The notes beneath the pieces are model-generated. The model saw only the letters and a program-made list of their open reading frames with translations. It ran no database searches and was not told where the DNA came from. The position numbers and the translations under genes were made by a program. Below are positions 18,139-27,708 of a DNA stretch of 64,000 nt, in pieces. The stretch covers positions 1 through 64,000 of the forward strand of contig CABZPD010000002.1 in assembly GCA_902527415.1 (NCBI GenBank). The letters are read 5' to 3'. The DNA is from an uncultured Pelagibacteraceae bacterium. GTDB taxonomy: Bacteria; Pseudomonadota; Alphaproteobacteria; Pelagibacterales; Pelagibacteraceae. The stretch's first letter is position 1. Each line of letters starts with the position of its first letter.

Positions 18139-19011
18139 ATGACAACAAATAAATTAGCAATTATAGGTGGTAGTGGTCTTTATGATGTTGAGGAATTTAA
18201 AGATAGGGAATTACTTGATTTAGAAACTCCTTGGGGAAAACCATCTGATCAGATTTTAAAAACCAAATATAATGGCAAAGAAGTTTATTTTTTACCAAGA
18301 CACGGAAGGGGACATTTTGTTTCTCCTTCAAACATAAATTTTAGAGCAAATATAGATGCACTTAAGCAGTTAGGGGTAACAGATATTGTTTCTGTATCAG
18401 CTGTTGGTTCTCTTAAAGAAAATTTACCTCCTGGAAAATTTGTAATTATAGATCAATTTATAGATAGAACTTTTGCAAGAAATAAAACTTTTTTTGATGA
18501 CGAGATTGTTGCTCATGTATCAATGGCACATCCAACTTCTAATGGATTAATGAATGCATGCGAAGAAGCAATAAAAAAATCAAACATAGACTATCAAAGA
18601 AATGGAACATATGTAGTTATGGAAGGTCCTCAATTTTCTACATTAGCAGAGTCTAATTTATATAGATCTTGGAAAGCAGATGTAATTGGAATGACAAATA
18701 TGCCTGAAGCAAAATTGGCAAGAGAGGCAGAAATTAGATATGCATCAGTTTCTATGGTTACAGATTTTGATTGTTGGCACCCTGATCATGAAAACGTTGA
18801 TGTTCAGCAAGTAATTAAAGTATTATTAGGAAATGCAGAAAAAGCAAAAATTATGATTAAAAATTTGATTGATAATTTTGAAAATCATATTGATCCATAT
18901 GATCCAACAAACAATTGTTTAGATGTAGCAATAATAACATCTCCAGAAAAAAGAACTAAAAAAACAATTGAGAAACTTAAAACTATTGCTGGAAGAGTAT
19001 TGTCTAAATGA
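18139..19011 (+). CDS. mtnP: S-methyl-5'-thioadenosine phosphorylase
   Basis: 'IIGGSGLYDVEEF', 'RHGRGH..SPSNINFRANI', 'EGPQFSTLAESNLYRSWKADVIGMTNMPEAKLAREAEI'. Confidence 0.94.
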   Translation: MTTNKLAIIGGSGLYDVEEFKDRELLDLETPWGKPSDQILKTKYNGKEVYFLPRHGRGHFVSPSNINFRANIDALKQLGVTDIVSVSAVGSLKENLPPGKFVIIDQFIDRTFARNKTFFDDEIVAHVSMAHPTSNGLMNACEEAIKKSNIDYQRNGTYVVMEGPQFSTLAESNLYRSWKADVIGMTNMPEAKLAREAEIRYASVSMVTDFDCWHPDHENVDVQQVIKVLLGNAEKAKIMIKNLIDNFENHIDPYDPTNNCLDVAIITSPEKRTKKTIEKLKTIAGRVLSK

Positions 19012-20078
19012 AGATTGAAGGTAAGGAATATAGAACAATATGGTATGAGGGAAATATTGTTAAAATAATTGATCAAACAAAACTTCCCCATCAATTTATA
19101 ATTAAAGAACTAAATACAGTAAAAGATGCAATTAATGCTATTAAAATAATGGAGGTAAGAGGAGCACCTCTAATAGGAGGAACAGCAGCTTATGGTATAG
19201 CTTTGGCAGTTCAAGAAAGTAATGATAAAAAATTTATTAAAAAAAGTGCAGAAGAATTAATTCAATCCAGGCCTACTGCTATAAATCTTAAATGGGCAGT
19301 TGACCGCATGATGAAAAAATTAACAGGAGTTAATAGTGAACAAATTTTAGATATTGCATTAAAAGAAGCTAATGAAATATGTGATGAAGATGAAAAATTC
19401 TGTGAAAATATTGGAATTAATGGACTAAAAATAATTGAGGAAATTTACAATAAAAAAAAGGATACTGTAAATATATTAACACATTGCAATGCGGGTTGGT
19501 TAGCAACTATTAATTGGGGTACAGCCACATCACCAATTTATCATGCAAAAAAAAAAGGTATACCGGTGCATGTATGGGTAGATGAAACAAGACCAAGAAA
19601 TCAAGGTGCAAACTTAACTTCATACGAATTAAACGAAGAGGAAATTCCAAATACTATTATTGCTGATAATACAGGAGGTATTTTAATGCAGAGGGGTGAA
19701 GTTGATATGTGTATTGTAGGTACTGATAGAACTTTGTCTAATGGAGATGTTTGTAATAAAATTGGAACTTATCTTAAAGCATTAGCTGCTCATGATAATA
19801 ATGTTCCTTTTTATGTGGCACTTCCAAGCTCAACAATTGATTGGGATATTAAAGATGCAAAAGATATTCCAATAGAGGAGAGAAGTTCAGAGGAATTGTC
19901 TCATGTAGAAGGTATTGATGAGAATAATAAAATTAAAAAAGTTTTGATTTATCCAAATAAAAGTAAAGCAATGAATTTAGCATTTGATGTTACACCTGCA
20001 AAATATGTTACAGGTTTAATTACTGAAAAAGGAATTTCAGAAGCTTCTTCCGAAGGATTAAAAAAGTTATTTAATTAA
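19008..20078 (+). CDS. mtnA: S-methyl-5-thioribose-1-phosphate isomerase
   Basis: 'MEVRGAPLIGGTAAYGIAL', 'NILTHCNAGWLAT', 'VDETRPRNQGANLTSYEL', 'GTDRTLSNGDVCNKIGTY'; overlaps mtnP by 4 bp. Confidence 0.94.
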   Translation: MKIEGKEYRTIWYEGNIVKIIDQTKLPHQFIIKELNTVKDAINAIKIMEVRGAPLIGGTAAYGIALAVQESNDKKFIKKSAEELIQSRPTAINLKWAVDRMMKKLTGVNSEQILDIALKEANEICDEDEKFCENIGINGLKIIEEIYNKKKDTVNILTHCNAGWLATINWGTATSPIYHAKKKGIPVHVWVDETRPRNQGANLTSYELNEEEIPNTIIADNTGGILMQRGEVDMCIVGTDRTLSNGDVCNKIGTYLKALAAHDNNVPFYVALPSSTIDWDIKDAKDIPIEERSSEELSHVEGIDENNKIKKVLIYPNKSKAMNLAFDVTPAKYVTGLITEKGISEASSEGLKKLFN

Positions 20079-20079
20079 A

Positions 20080-22113
20080 TTATCTAAGAGAAGCAGCTAT
20101 ATTTCCACCATCAACGGTTAGTACTGCTCCAGTTGTTTTTTTTGATATAGCTAAATGAAAAAAGGCTTTAGCAACATCTTCTGCTTTTACCTCGTTTAAA
20201 AGTAGGTTTCCTCTCATATATTCATCAGTTGAAACCTCTCTCGCCTTAGCTCGAGATTTAATCATTCCATCATTTAAAAGACCGCTTCTAATTCTATCAG
20301 CATTAACTCCATTTGATCTAATGCCAAGTGATCCATAATCAACTGCATATTGTTTACATAAACTCAACAAAGCTGTTTTTGGGAGACCATATGGACCAAA
20401 ATTTTTTCCAGGATTTACTGATTGTTTTGAAATATTAAATAATAAGCATCCTTGAATATTTTGTTTTTTCATTATTTTAATAGTTTCTGAAGCACAATTT
20501 TGATGAGAGAAAAAATTATCCTCAAAGCTTTCTCTTAAAATATTATCATCGACTTCAGCAATAGATCCACCAACTGCTGTTCCAGCATTTGATATTAAAA
20601 TATCAATACCACCATATTGTTCACAAATTTTTTTAAAAGCATTTTGAACGCTATTTTTATTTCTTACATCACAGTGTAAACATAAATCTTTAATTTTACT
20701 TTGCATTTCTTTTACTTTTTTAGAATCATAATCAAGTAATACAATTTCTGCCCCATAATTTTTAAATAGTTTATAAGTGGCTGAACCAATTGCACCAAAC
20801 CCACCAGTTATTACAACAACATTTCCTTGAAGAATTTTTTTAGTTTTTTTGATTTTAGCTTGTTCGAGCGACCAATATTCTACATCAAATAAATCTTTTT
20901 CAGGTATAAACTTGTATTTTGTTGTTTCTTCAACTGATGAAATTACTCTAGCATTTGTTTCAGTTAGGTCTCCAGCTATTTTCGAAGCATTTAAACTATC
21001 ACCCACACTATATAAACCAACGTTTTGCACCAAGATTACCCTAGGAGATGTATCTAACATTGTTTTTTTACCTTTAACTTTTTTTTTATTTGTATTGAAA
21101 TATTTCACATACTTTTTTCTATAATCTTTAAAACTTTTCTTTGCTATTTTTTTGAAATCTTCAATACTTGAATTTTGTTTTGGTGTGATTACTAATGGAA
21201 ATGGTTTTACTCTTATAACATGATCTGGAGTAGCAGTTCCAATACCAGAATATCTTTTAACTTCTTTACCATTTATAAAATAGTTTAAGGTTTTGTTTAC
21301 CCTAAAATTAAGTACAAATTTTTGATCTTTTTTTTCAGTTAATAAACCTCTTAAAATTGGTGCAATTTCATGTGGCTTAAACTTTGTATTATAATTTTTG
21401 ATTTGTTTTATTTTTTTTCGTTTTAATTTTCTAATAGTTTTTTCTGCTATAGAGACATATTTAATCATTAAGTCATATGATTTTTTAGCATCATTATCAA
21501 AAGTAAATATTCCATGGTTTAAAAGTATTAAGCAATTAATATTTGGATTTTTGTTATAAACTTCATTAATTTTTTGAGCCAAACTAAATCCAGGCATTAC
21601 GTAAGGTACAATACTAACCTTAGTTCCAAAAATTTTTTTACAAAGATCTTTTCCATTTGGTCTATTTGTTACATCCATAATTGCATCAGAATGGGTGTGA
21701 TCAACAAATTTGAAAGGTAAAAAGGCATGCAAAAAAGTTTCTACAGATGGGTTAGGTGAATTAATATCAATTAAGTTTCTTTTTTGATATGCAACCATAT
21801 CTTCATCACTTAAATATTTTTTATCTTTAAGAGCTAAAAGTGGATTTAATTTCACCGCGGGTAAACCAGCCGGTTCTATTTCAGCCATATCCCAACCACT
21901 TCCTTTTACACAGAGTACCTCGTAATTTTTACCATCAATATCTTTAATTGAGGTTTTTACAGATGTATTTCCACCTCCATGAAGAACAAGTTCACTATTT
22001 CTTCCTAATAGTCTTGTTGTATAAACTCTTAAAGCCATATCTTTTGAATGACCAAGTTTTGTATACTTTTTGATGTATTTTTTTGCTTCTAAATTTGACC
22101 AATTGTTTTTCAC
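20080..22113 (-). CDS. Bifunctional class II (RhaD-like) aldolase / short-chain dehydrogenase
   Basis: 'LHGGGNTSVK', Zn motif 'DHTHSDA', 'LLNHGIFTF'; C-terminal SDR 'VVITGGFGAIGSATY', 'YGLPK'. Confidence 0.88.
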   Translation of the reverse strand: MKNNWSNLEAKKYIKKYTKLGHSKDMALRVYTTRLLGRNSELVLHGGGNTSVKTSIKDIDGKNYEVLCVKGSGWDMAEIEPAGLPAVKLNPLLALKDKKYLSDEDMVAYQKRNLIDINSPNPSVETFLHAFLPFKFVDHTHSDAIMDVTNRPNGKDLCKKIFGTKVSIVPYVMPGFSLAQKINEVYNKNPNINCLILLNHGIFTFDNDAKKSYDLMIKYVSIAEKTIRKLKRKKIKQIKNYNTKFKPHEIAPILRGLLTEKKDQKFVLNFRVNKTLNYFINGKEVKRYSGIGTATPDHVIRVKPFPLVITPKQNSSIEDFKKIAKKSFKDYRKKYVKYFNTNKKKVKGKKTMLDTSPRVILVQNVGLYSVGDSLNASKIAGDLTETNARVISSVEETTKYKFIPEKDLFDVEYWSLEQAKIKKTKKILQGNVVVITGGFGAIGSATYKLFKNYGAEIVLLDYDSKKVKEMQSKIKDLCLHCDVRNKNSVQNAFKKICEQYGGIDILISNAGTAVGGSIAEVDDNILRESFEDNFFSHQNCASETIKIMKKQNIQGCLLFNISKQSVNPGKNFGPYGLPKTALLSLCKQYAVDYGSLGIRSNGVNADRIRSGLLNDGMIKSRAKAREVSTDEYMRGNLLLNEVKAEDVAKAFFHLAISKKTTGAVLTVDGGNIAASLR

Positions 22114-22198
22114 AGTTACAACCTCAGCGAAGTATTATAATAGTTTTTTGTTTGAAAGAAGCAAAAAATTTGATTAGTAAGGTTTCATCAAGGTTATT

Positions 22199-23239
22199 AT
22201 GACAAAAGTTGGTGAACACATTACCCTAGATATTATTGGAACTACAAAAGAATATAAGCCTGTTGTATTTGAAAAGGTGATCCATGATATTGCAAAAGCT
22301 GCTAAAGTGACAATTCTTAATATTTCAAAATATAAATTTGAACCACAAGGTTTTACAATTTTAGCTTTATTGGCTGAAAGCCACATTAGCTTTCATACTT
22401 TTCCAGAAAAGGGGATTATTAGTTTTGATTTTTTTACTTGTGGAAAGGTAAGTCCTTCCGTTGCAATAGATATTATTAAAAAAGAATTCGAACATAAAAG
22501 AATAGTAAAAAAAGAGTTTAACAGAGATACAATATCTCTTTATCATGACATTTATAGCTCACCAGGTTTACAAAAATCATATGTAGTAAACGATGTTTTA
22601 GAAGATTTTAAATCTAAAGTAGGTCAACATATTGAAATACTAGATTTAGAGCAGTTTGGAAAATCATTATTTATAGATGGAGAAATTCAAGTTGCTTCAA
22701 CAGATGAACATTTATACAGCTCAACTTTTGTTGGTTCTGGTTTAGATTTAAATAAAAACAATGAAAGGGCTGCTATCATTGGAGGAGGTGACGGTGGTGT
22801 AGCAAGAGAATGTATTTCTAAAAAATTTAATTTTATCGATTGGTACGAACTTGATCCAGAAGTGGTTGATGTTTGTAATATGCATCTTGGAGAAATTGGT
22901 AAGAAGGCAACAGAAAAAAATTCTGTTAAATGTGTATGGGGAGATGCATTCGAAAGTATTAAATCAGTAGGTGATGACACTTATGATCATATTTTTGTTG
23001 ATCTTAATGATGATCAATTTTGTATAGATTTGGCTGCTAAAAACATGGATTCATTAGTTAGAATTTTAAAACCAAAAGGAGTTATAACTGCTCAAGTAGG
23101 TAGTCAGGACAAAAAACCACATCAGGTTGAAAATTGGTTAAATGTTTTCAACCAAAATTTTGGGAATGCCAAATTATCAAGAGTTTACATACCAAGTTTT
23201 GATTGCTCTTGGAATTTTTCTTCATCAATTAATCATTAA
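22199..23239 (+). CDS. S-adenosylmethionine decarboxylase / spermidine synthase (aminopropyltransferase) fusion
   Basis: SpeD 'ESHISFHTFPEKGIISFDFFTCG' (pyruvoyl Ser) followed by SpeE 'GEIQVASTDEHLYS', 'AAIIGGGDGGVARE', 'DWYELDPEVVDVC'. Confidence 0.92.
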   Translation: MTKVGEHITLDIIGTTKEYKPVVFEKVIHDIAKAAKVTILNISKYKFEPQGFTILALLAESHISFHTFPEKGIISFDFFTCGKVSPSVAIDIIKKEFEHKRIVKKEFNRDTISLYHDIYSSPGLQKSYVVNDVLEDFKSKVGQHIEILDLEQFGKSLFIDGEIQVASTDEHLYSSTFVGSGLDLNKNNERAAIIGGGDGGVARECISKKFNFIDWYELDPEVVDVCNMHLGEIGKKATEKNSVKCVWGDAFESIKSVGDDTYDHIFVDLNDDQFCIDLAAKNMDSLVRILKPKGVITAQVGSQDKKPHQVENWLNVFNQNFGNAKLSRVYIPSFDCSWNFSSSINH

Positions 23240-23298
23240 TTTTTCTTTTTTCTTATTTAAATTTGTGAAATAATTCTCTTCAATTAAAGGAGAAAATA

Positions 23299-24150
23299 AT
23301 GAATATATTCAAAAAAACTATTTTAACAGTTCTTGCTTCTTTATTTATCATTGGAAATGTTTCTGCTGAAAAAATAAAAATTGGAACTGAAGGCGCTTAC
23401 CCTCCATGGAATTCAAAGGATGCATCAGGTAATCTTATTGGTTTTGAGGTAGAGCTTGCTCAAGAACTTTGCAAAATTATGAAGTATGAGTGCACAATTG
23501 TTGAACAAGATTGGGACGGTATGATCCCAGCTCTAGTAATGAGAAAGTTTGATGCAATAATGGCTGGAATGTCTATTACGGCTGAAAGACAAAAAACAAT
23601 TACTTTTTCACAAGGTTATGCTGATGAAGTAGCATCTCTTGCGGTAATGAAAGGTTCAAGCTTAGAGGGTATGGATACACCAGAAGGTATTAACTTATCA
23701 TTAGGTGGATCTGATGTTAAGAAAGCTCTTAAAACATTAACAGGCGCACTTGCTGGTAAAACAGTATGTACTCAAACAGGAACAATTCACCAAAACTTTT
23801 TAGAGTCTGGTGATGTAGGAAGTGTAAATGTTAGAACTTATAAAACTCAAGATGAAGTTAACCTAGATCTAACTTCTGGAAGATGTGATGTTGCTTTAGC
23901 TGCAGCAGTAGCATTCACAGATTATGCAGACAAATCAGGTAAACCAGTTGTATTAGTTGGACCAACTTTTTCAGGTGGTGCATTTGGTAATGGTGTAGGT
24001 GTTGGTATCAGACAAGCTAGTGATAGTGCGATTGGAAAAAGAGATGCCAAAATCTTAAAAGACTTCAACAAAGCAATTAACAAAGCTAGAAAACAAGGAA
24101 TTATTAGCAAACTTGCTATTAAGCACTTTGGTTTCGACGCTTCTATGTAA
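23299..24150 (+). CDS. Amino-acid (basic/opine-type) ABC transporter substrate-binding protein
   Basis: Signal peptide, 'KIKIGTEGAYPPWNSKDASGNLIGFEVELAQELCK', SBP_bac_3. Confidence 0.9.
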   Translation: MNIFKKTILTVLASLFIIGNVSAEKIKIGTEGAYPPWNSKDASGNLIGFEVELAQELCKIMKYECTIVEQDWDGMIPALVMRKFDAIMAGMSITAERQKTITFSQGYADEVASLAVMKGSSLEGMDTPEGINLSLGGSDVKKALKTLTGALAGKTVCTQTGTIHQNFLESGDVGSVNVRTYKTQDEVNLDLTSGRCDVALAAAVAFTDYADKSGKPVVLVGPTFSGGAFGNGVGVGIRQASDSAIGKRDAKILKDFNKAINKARKQGIISKLAIKHFGFDASM

Positions 24151-24162
24151 TTCATTTCAGAT

Positions 24163-24189
24163 TTGGCGACTATAATATATAGTCGCCAA
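24163..24189 (+). promoter_or_regulatory. 12-bp perfect stem-loop between SBP and permease genes
   Basis: TTGGCGACTATA-ata-TATAGTCGCCAA, ending 5 nt before the permease ATG. Confidence 0.85.
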
Positions 24190-24194
24190 TCTAT

Positions 24195-24887
24195 ATGGAA
24201 CTTCTAGCATTTGGTAAAACAGGTTGGGGTGACGAGTTATTTTACGCAACCTTAATGACAATTGCTGTATCGATTACAGCAATGTTCGTTGGTTTTCTTT
24301 TTGCTTTAATTTTTACTCCTTTAAAACTCTCAAAATATAAAACTTTAAATTTAGTTGGTAATTTTTATACAACAGTAATCCGTGGTGTGCCTGAACTATT
24401 AGTAATATACCTTTTCTTCTTTGGGGGAAGCGGTGCAATTATGTATGTAGCTTCAATTTTTGGTTATTACGAATACATAGAGATTAACGCCTTTATTACT
24501 GGTTCAATCGCTATTGGTATTATTTCTGGTGCTTATTCAACTGAAGTATTTCGGGGAGCAATTCAATCAATAGATAAAGGCCAGTTTGAAGCAGCAAAGG
24601 TACTTGGAATAAATAAGTTTGGGCAGTTTTATAAAATAATTTTACCTCAAATGCTGAGGTTAGCTATTCCAAATTTAAGTAATGTTTGGCAAATAACATT
24701 AAAGGACACATCTCTTATTTCAGTAACAGGACTAGTAGAAATAATGAGACAATCTTATATTGCGGCAGGATCTACTAGAGATCCATTATTCTTCTATTCA
24801 TTTGCAGCAGTTTTATATCTGCTGCTTACTTACGTGAGTATGAAATTAATTAACAAACTAGAAGTTAGGTATAGCAGGGGGTATTAA
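24195..24887 (+). CDS. Amino-acid ABC transporter permease (HisQ-like)
   Basis: 'VIRGVPELLVIYLFFFG', 'EVFRGAIQSIDKGQFEAAKVLG'. Confidence 0.88.
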   Translation: MELLAFGKTGWGDELFYATLMTIAVSITAMFVGFLFALIFTPLKLSKYKTLNLVGNFYTTVIRGVPELLVIYLFFFGGSGAIMYVASIFGYYEYIEINAFITGSIAIGIISGAYSTEVFRGAIQSIDKGQFEAAKVLGINKFGQFYKIILPQMLRLAIPNLSNVWQITLKDTSLISVTGLVEIMRQSYIAAGSTRDPLFFYSFAAVLYLLLTYVSMKLINKLEVRYSRGY

Positions 24888-25564
24888 TGGATTTTGATTT
24901 AATGATTACTAGTTTCCCTAAACTTCTAGGAGCAACAGTAGTTACTTTAAAATTATTATCTGCATCATTATTTTTTGGATTATTCCTAGGTCTTTTCTTT
25001 GCAATTTTAAGATTAAATAAAAATATATTTATCAATAAATTTGCTTATGGATATTCATACATATTTAGAGGAACACCATTATTGGTCCAGATTTTCATAA
25101 TTTATTTTGGCTTAGGACAAATCGAATATTTAAGGACAACTTTTCTATGGGTAATTCTAAAAGAACCTTATTGGTGCGCAATAATAGCATTTACTTTAAA
25201 TACTGGAGCATATACTTCTGAAATTTTAAGATCAGCATTTCAAACAATAAAACCAGGCATTATTGAAGCTGGAAAAAGTTTAGGAATTTCAAATAAAATT
25301 ATATTTTATAAAATTCAAATTCCAATTGCGATAAGACAATCACTTCCAGCATATGGAAACGAAATAATATTAATGATGAAAGGCACTTCACTTGCAAGTA
25401 CAGTTACTCTAATGGATTTAACAGGTGTTGCTAAATATATAATTTCAACAACTTTTAAACCTATAGAGGTATTTATTGTTGCTGGTGGAATTTATTTGTT
25501 CATGACTTTTGTCATCCATAATGTGATTAAATATTTAGAGAAAAAGTATAGTTTTCAACAATAG
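24887..25564 (+). CDS. Amino-acid ABC transporter permease (HisM-like)
   Basis: 'IFRGTPLLVQIFIIYFGLGQ', 'SEILRSAFQTIKPGIIEAGKSLG'. Confidence 0.88.
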   Translation: MDFDLMITSFPKLLGATVVTLKLLSASLFFGLFLGLFFAILRLNKNIFINKFAYGYSYIFRGTPLLVQIFIIYFGLGQIEYLRTTFLWVILKEPYWCAIIAFTLNTGAYTSEILRSAFQTIKPGIIEAGKSLGISNKIIFYKIQIPIAIRQSLPAYGNEIILMMKGTSLASTVTLMDLTGVAKYIISTTFKPIEVFIVAGGIYLFMTFVIHNVIKYLEKKYSFQQ

Positions 25565-25566
25565 AA

Positions 25567-26355
25567 ATGTTTTTATCTGATAGACAAATTAAAGAGTATC
25601 AAAACAATGGTGTGATTATAATTAAGGATGTATTTAAAGATTGGATTGAGCCACTTAGAAAAGGATTTCAAAAAGTTTTACATAATCCAAGTAAGCACGG
25701 AAGAGAAAATGTCACTGATGAAAATGGAAGATTTTTTGAAGATTATTGTAATTGGGAAAGAATAGAAGAATTTAAGGATTGTTTATATAATTCACCTGGA
25801 GCTCAAATAGTTGCAGAAGCAACTAATTCTAAATCAACTCAAATTTTTCATGAACATATTTTTATAAAGGATCCAGGTACTCAAAAAGAAACACCCTGGC
25901 ATCAAGATATGCCTTATTATTGTGTTAATGGTAATGATACTGGAAGTTTTTGGATTCCATTAGATGAGGTTGATCATAAAAATAATCTTAAATTAATTTT
26001 AGGTTCTCACAAATGGTCAAAGTTAATTAGACCCACAAAATGGTCAAATAACCAATCTTGGTATGATGATGATAGTGCTTTTATGGATTTACCTCCTAAA
26101 AAAGAATTTAAAAAAAATATTTTAATTCCGGAACTAAACTTAGGGGATGCTGTTTTGTTTAATTTTAAAACTGTACATGGTTCAACAGGAAACAATTCTT
26201 CTAAATCACGAAGAGCATTTTCGATGCGATTTATAGGAGATGATGTAAAATATATTGATAGAGGAGGGCCAACCTCACCTCCATTCGATGGGATAAATTT
26301 AAAAACAGGAGATTTGATGAGAGATGATTGGTTTCCTAAAGTTTTTAGTATCTAG
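25567..26355 (+). CDS. Phytanoyl-CoA dioxygenase family protein
   Basis: 'TPWHQDMPYY' HxD Fe-ligand motif; distal His/Arg region 'FNFKTVHGSTGNNSSKSRRAFSMRFIGDD'. Confidence 0.82.
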   Translation: MFLSDRQIKEYQNNGVIIIKDVFKDWIEPLRKGFQKVLHNPSKHGRENVTDENGRFFEDYCNWERIEEFKDCLYNSPGAQIVAEATNSKSTQIFHEHIFIKDPGTQKETPWHQDMPYYCVNGNDTGSFWIPLDEVDHKNNLKLILGSHKWSKLIRPTKWSNNQSWYDDDSAFMDLPPKKEFKKNILIPELNLGDAVLFNFKTVHGSTGNNSSKSRRAFSMRFIGDDVKYIDRGGPTSPPFDGINLKTGDLMRDDWFPKVFSI

Positions 26356-26734
26356 TATATTCTTTAATCTCTTTGATAATTGATCCAGTGTGATTATTCA
26401 TTTCCAATTTAATTTTTGCTCGATCATCATTTAAAAAATGAACATCTCTTGATAATTTTATAAATTTATCGCCAAAGTCTTTATTTTTTTCACAATCTCT
26501 TTTGTCATCTTCTATAACCCACAACTTGGCATTAATTTCTTTTAAATTTTGGAATAATTTATTTAGTTTATCGTCAGATTTTACATTTTTTTCTAATTGA
26601 TCTTTGAGAATCGAATGTTCATTCGATATGAATTTTAGTTTTTCAGGGTCTTTAATTTTTTCTTTTTTAATTTCTAGGATTGAAATTTTGTCTAAAAGCT
26701 CCCCTACAGATACTTCTACTATAATTTTATTCAT
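26345..26734 (-). CDS. DUF6165-like conserved small protein
   Basis: 'VEVSVGELLDKISILEIKKEKI' start and coiled-coil helix; family name from memory. Confidence 0.55.
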   Translation of the reverse strand: MNKIIVEVSVGELLDKISILEIKKEKIKDPEKLKFISNEHSILKDQLEKNVKSDDKLNKLFQNLKEINAKLWVIEDDKRDCEKNKDFGDKFIKLSRDVHFLNDDRAKIKLEMNNHTGSIIKEIKEYTRY

Positions 26735-26766
26735 TAAATTTTATACTATGTTAAATTGTTAAAAAT

Positions 26767-27708
26767 ATGTCTAATATTTTAATCATTAAACATGGATCTT
26801 TGGGTGATATAGCTCAAGCTTGTGGTGCAATTCAAGATATTTCTGAGAATCATAAAGGAGATGAAATTTATTTGCTAACAACTAAACCATATTTTGATTT
26901 ATTTAAAAAAAATCCACATATTTCTGATGTTATTTTAGATAAGCGATTATCAAGACTAAACCTGATTTATTTATATTCATTAATGAAAAATATAAAAAAA
27001 TATAATTTTTCTAAAGTTTACGATCTACAGAATTCAAGTAGAACAGCCTTTTATAAAAAAATTTTATTTCCAAAAGCAACAAAAGATATTTGGTCTTCTT
27101 CAGAAACCACTTTGCCTGAAGGTACTACTAAAGAAGATTTTGATAAAGACTCTGTTCTATCTAGATTTGATTATCAATTAAAAAGTTCAGGCATAAATAC
27201 AAATCATACTTTGAAACCTGATTTTTCATGGAGCACAACAGACATATCTCAAATAAAAAATCACCATCAATTAGATAAATATATTCTCCTTTTTCCTTTT
27301 TGTTCTCCTCATTTAACTGCAAAGAAATGGCCTTATTATAATGAGTTAATTGCTATGATTAATGAAAAGTTAGATAACAAATTTAAAGTAGTAATTGCAC
27401 CTGGACCGAGTGAAATTAAAGAAGCATCAAATATTAATGCACTTTGCCTTTTAGATAATGGTAAAGCCTTAGATGTTTCTCAGTTAGCAACATTAATAAA
27501 AGATAGTTCATTTGTAATTGCAAATGATACTGGACCAGCACATATTACAGCTCATTTAGGTTCAAAAGGAATCGCTTTATTTGGATCTCACACAACTCCT
27601 TTTAAAGTAAGTATCGAAAGAGAAAATTTTAAAGCAATACAAACTCCAGAATTATCTAAACTCTCAGCAGAAAAAGTTTTTGAAAGACTTTCTGAAATTA
27701 TTTCTTAA
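26767..27708 (+). CDS. Glycosyltransferase family 9 (heptosyltransferase-like)
   Basis: 'IIKHGSLGDIAQACGAIQDI', 'FVIANDTGPAHITAHLGSKGIALFGSHTTP'. Confidence 0.85.
   Translation: MSNILIIKHGSLGDIAQACGAIQDISENHKGDEIYLLTTKPYFDLFKKNPHISDVILDKRLSRLNLIYLYSLMKNIKKYNFSKVYDLQNSSRTAFYKKILFPKATKDIWSSSETTLPEGTTKEDFDKDSVLSRFDYQLKSSGINTNHTLKPDFSWSTTDISQIKNHHQLDKYILLFPFCSPHLTAKKWPYYNELIAMINEKLDNKFKVVIAPGPSEIKEASNINALCLLDNGKALDVSQLATLIKDSSFVIANDTGPAHITAHLGSKGIALFGSHTTPFKVSIERENFKAIQTPELSKLSAEKVFERLSEIIS

Noticed and set aside
20849-21124. Antisense ORFs inside long genes (e.g. 91 aa here, and many of 60-108 aa elsewhere)
   Set aside because: They lie opposite strongly recognisable coding genes, with AT-rich low-complexity translations and no domain signal.
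22114-22198. Possible SAM or polyamine riboswitch upstream of the SpeD-SpeE fusion
   Set aside because: Only ~85 bp AT-rich sequence with no recognisable SAM-II/SAM-V core or stable fold by eye.
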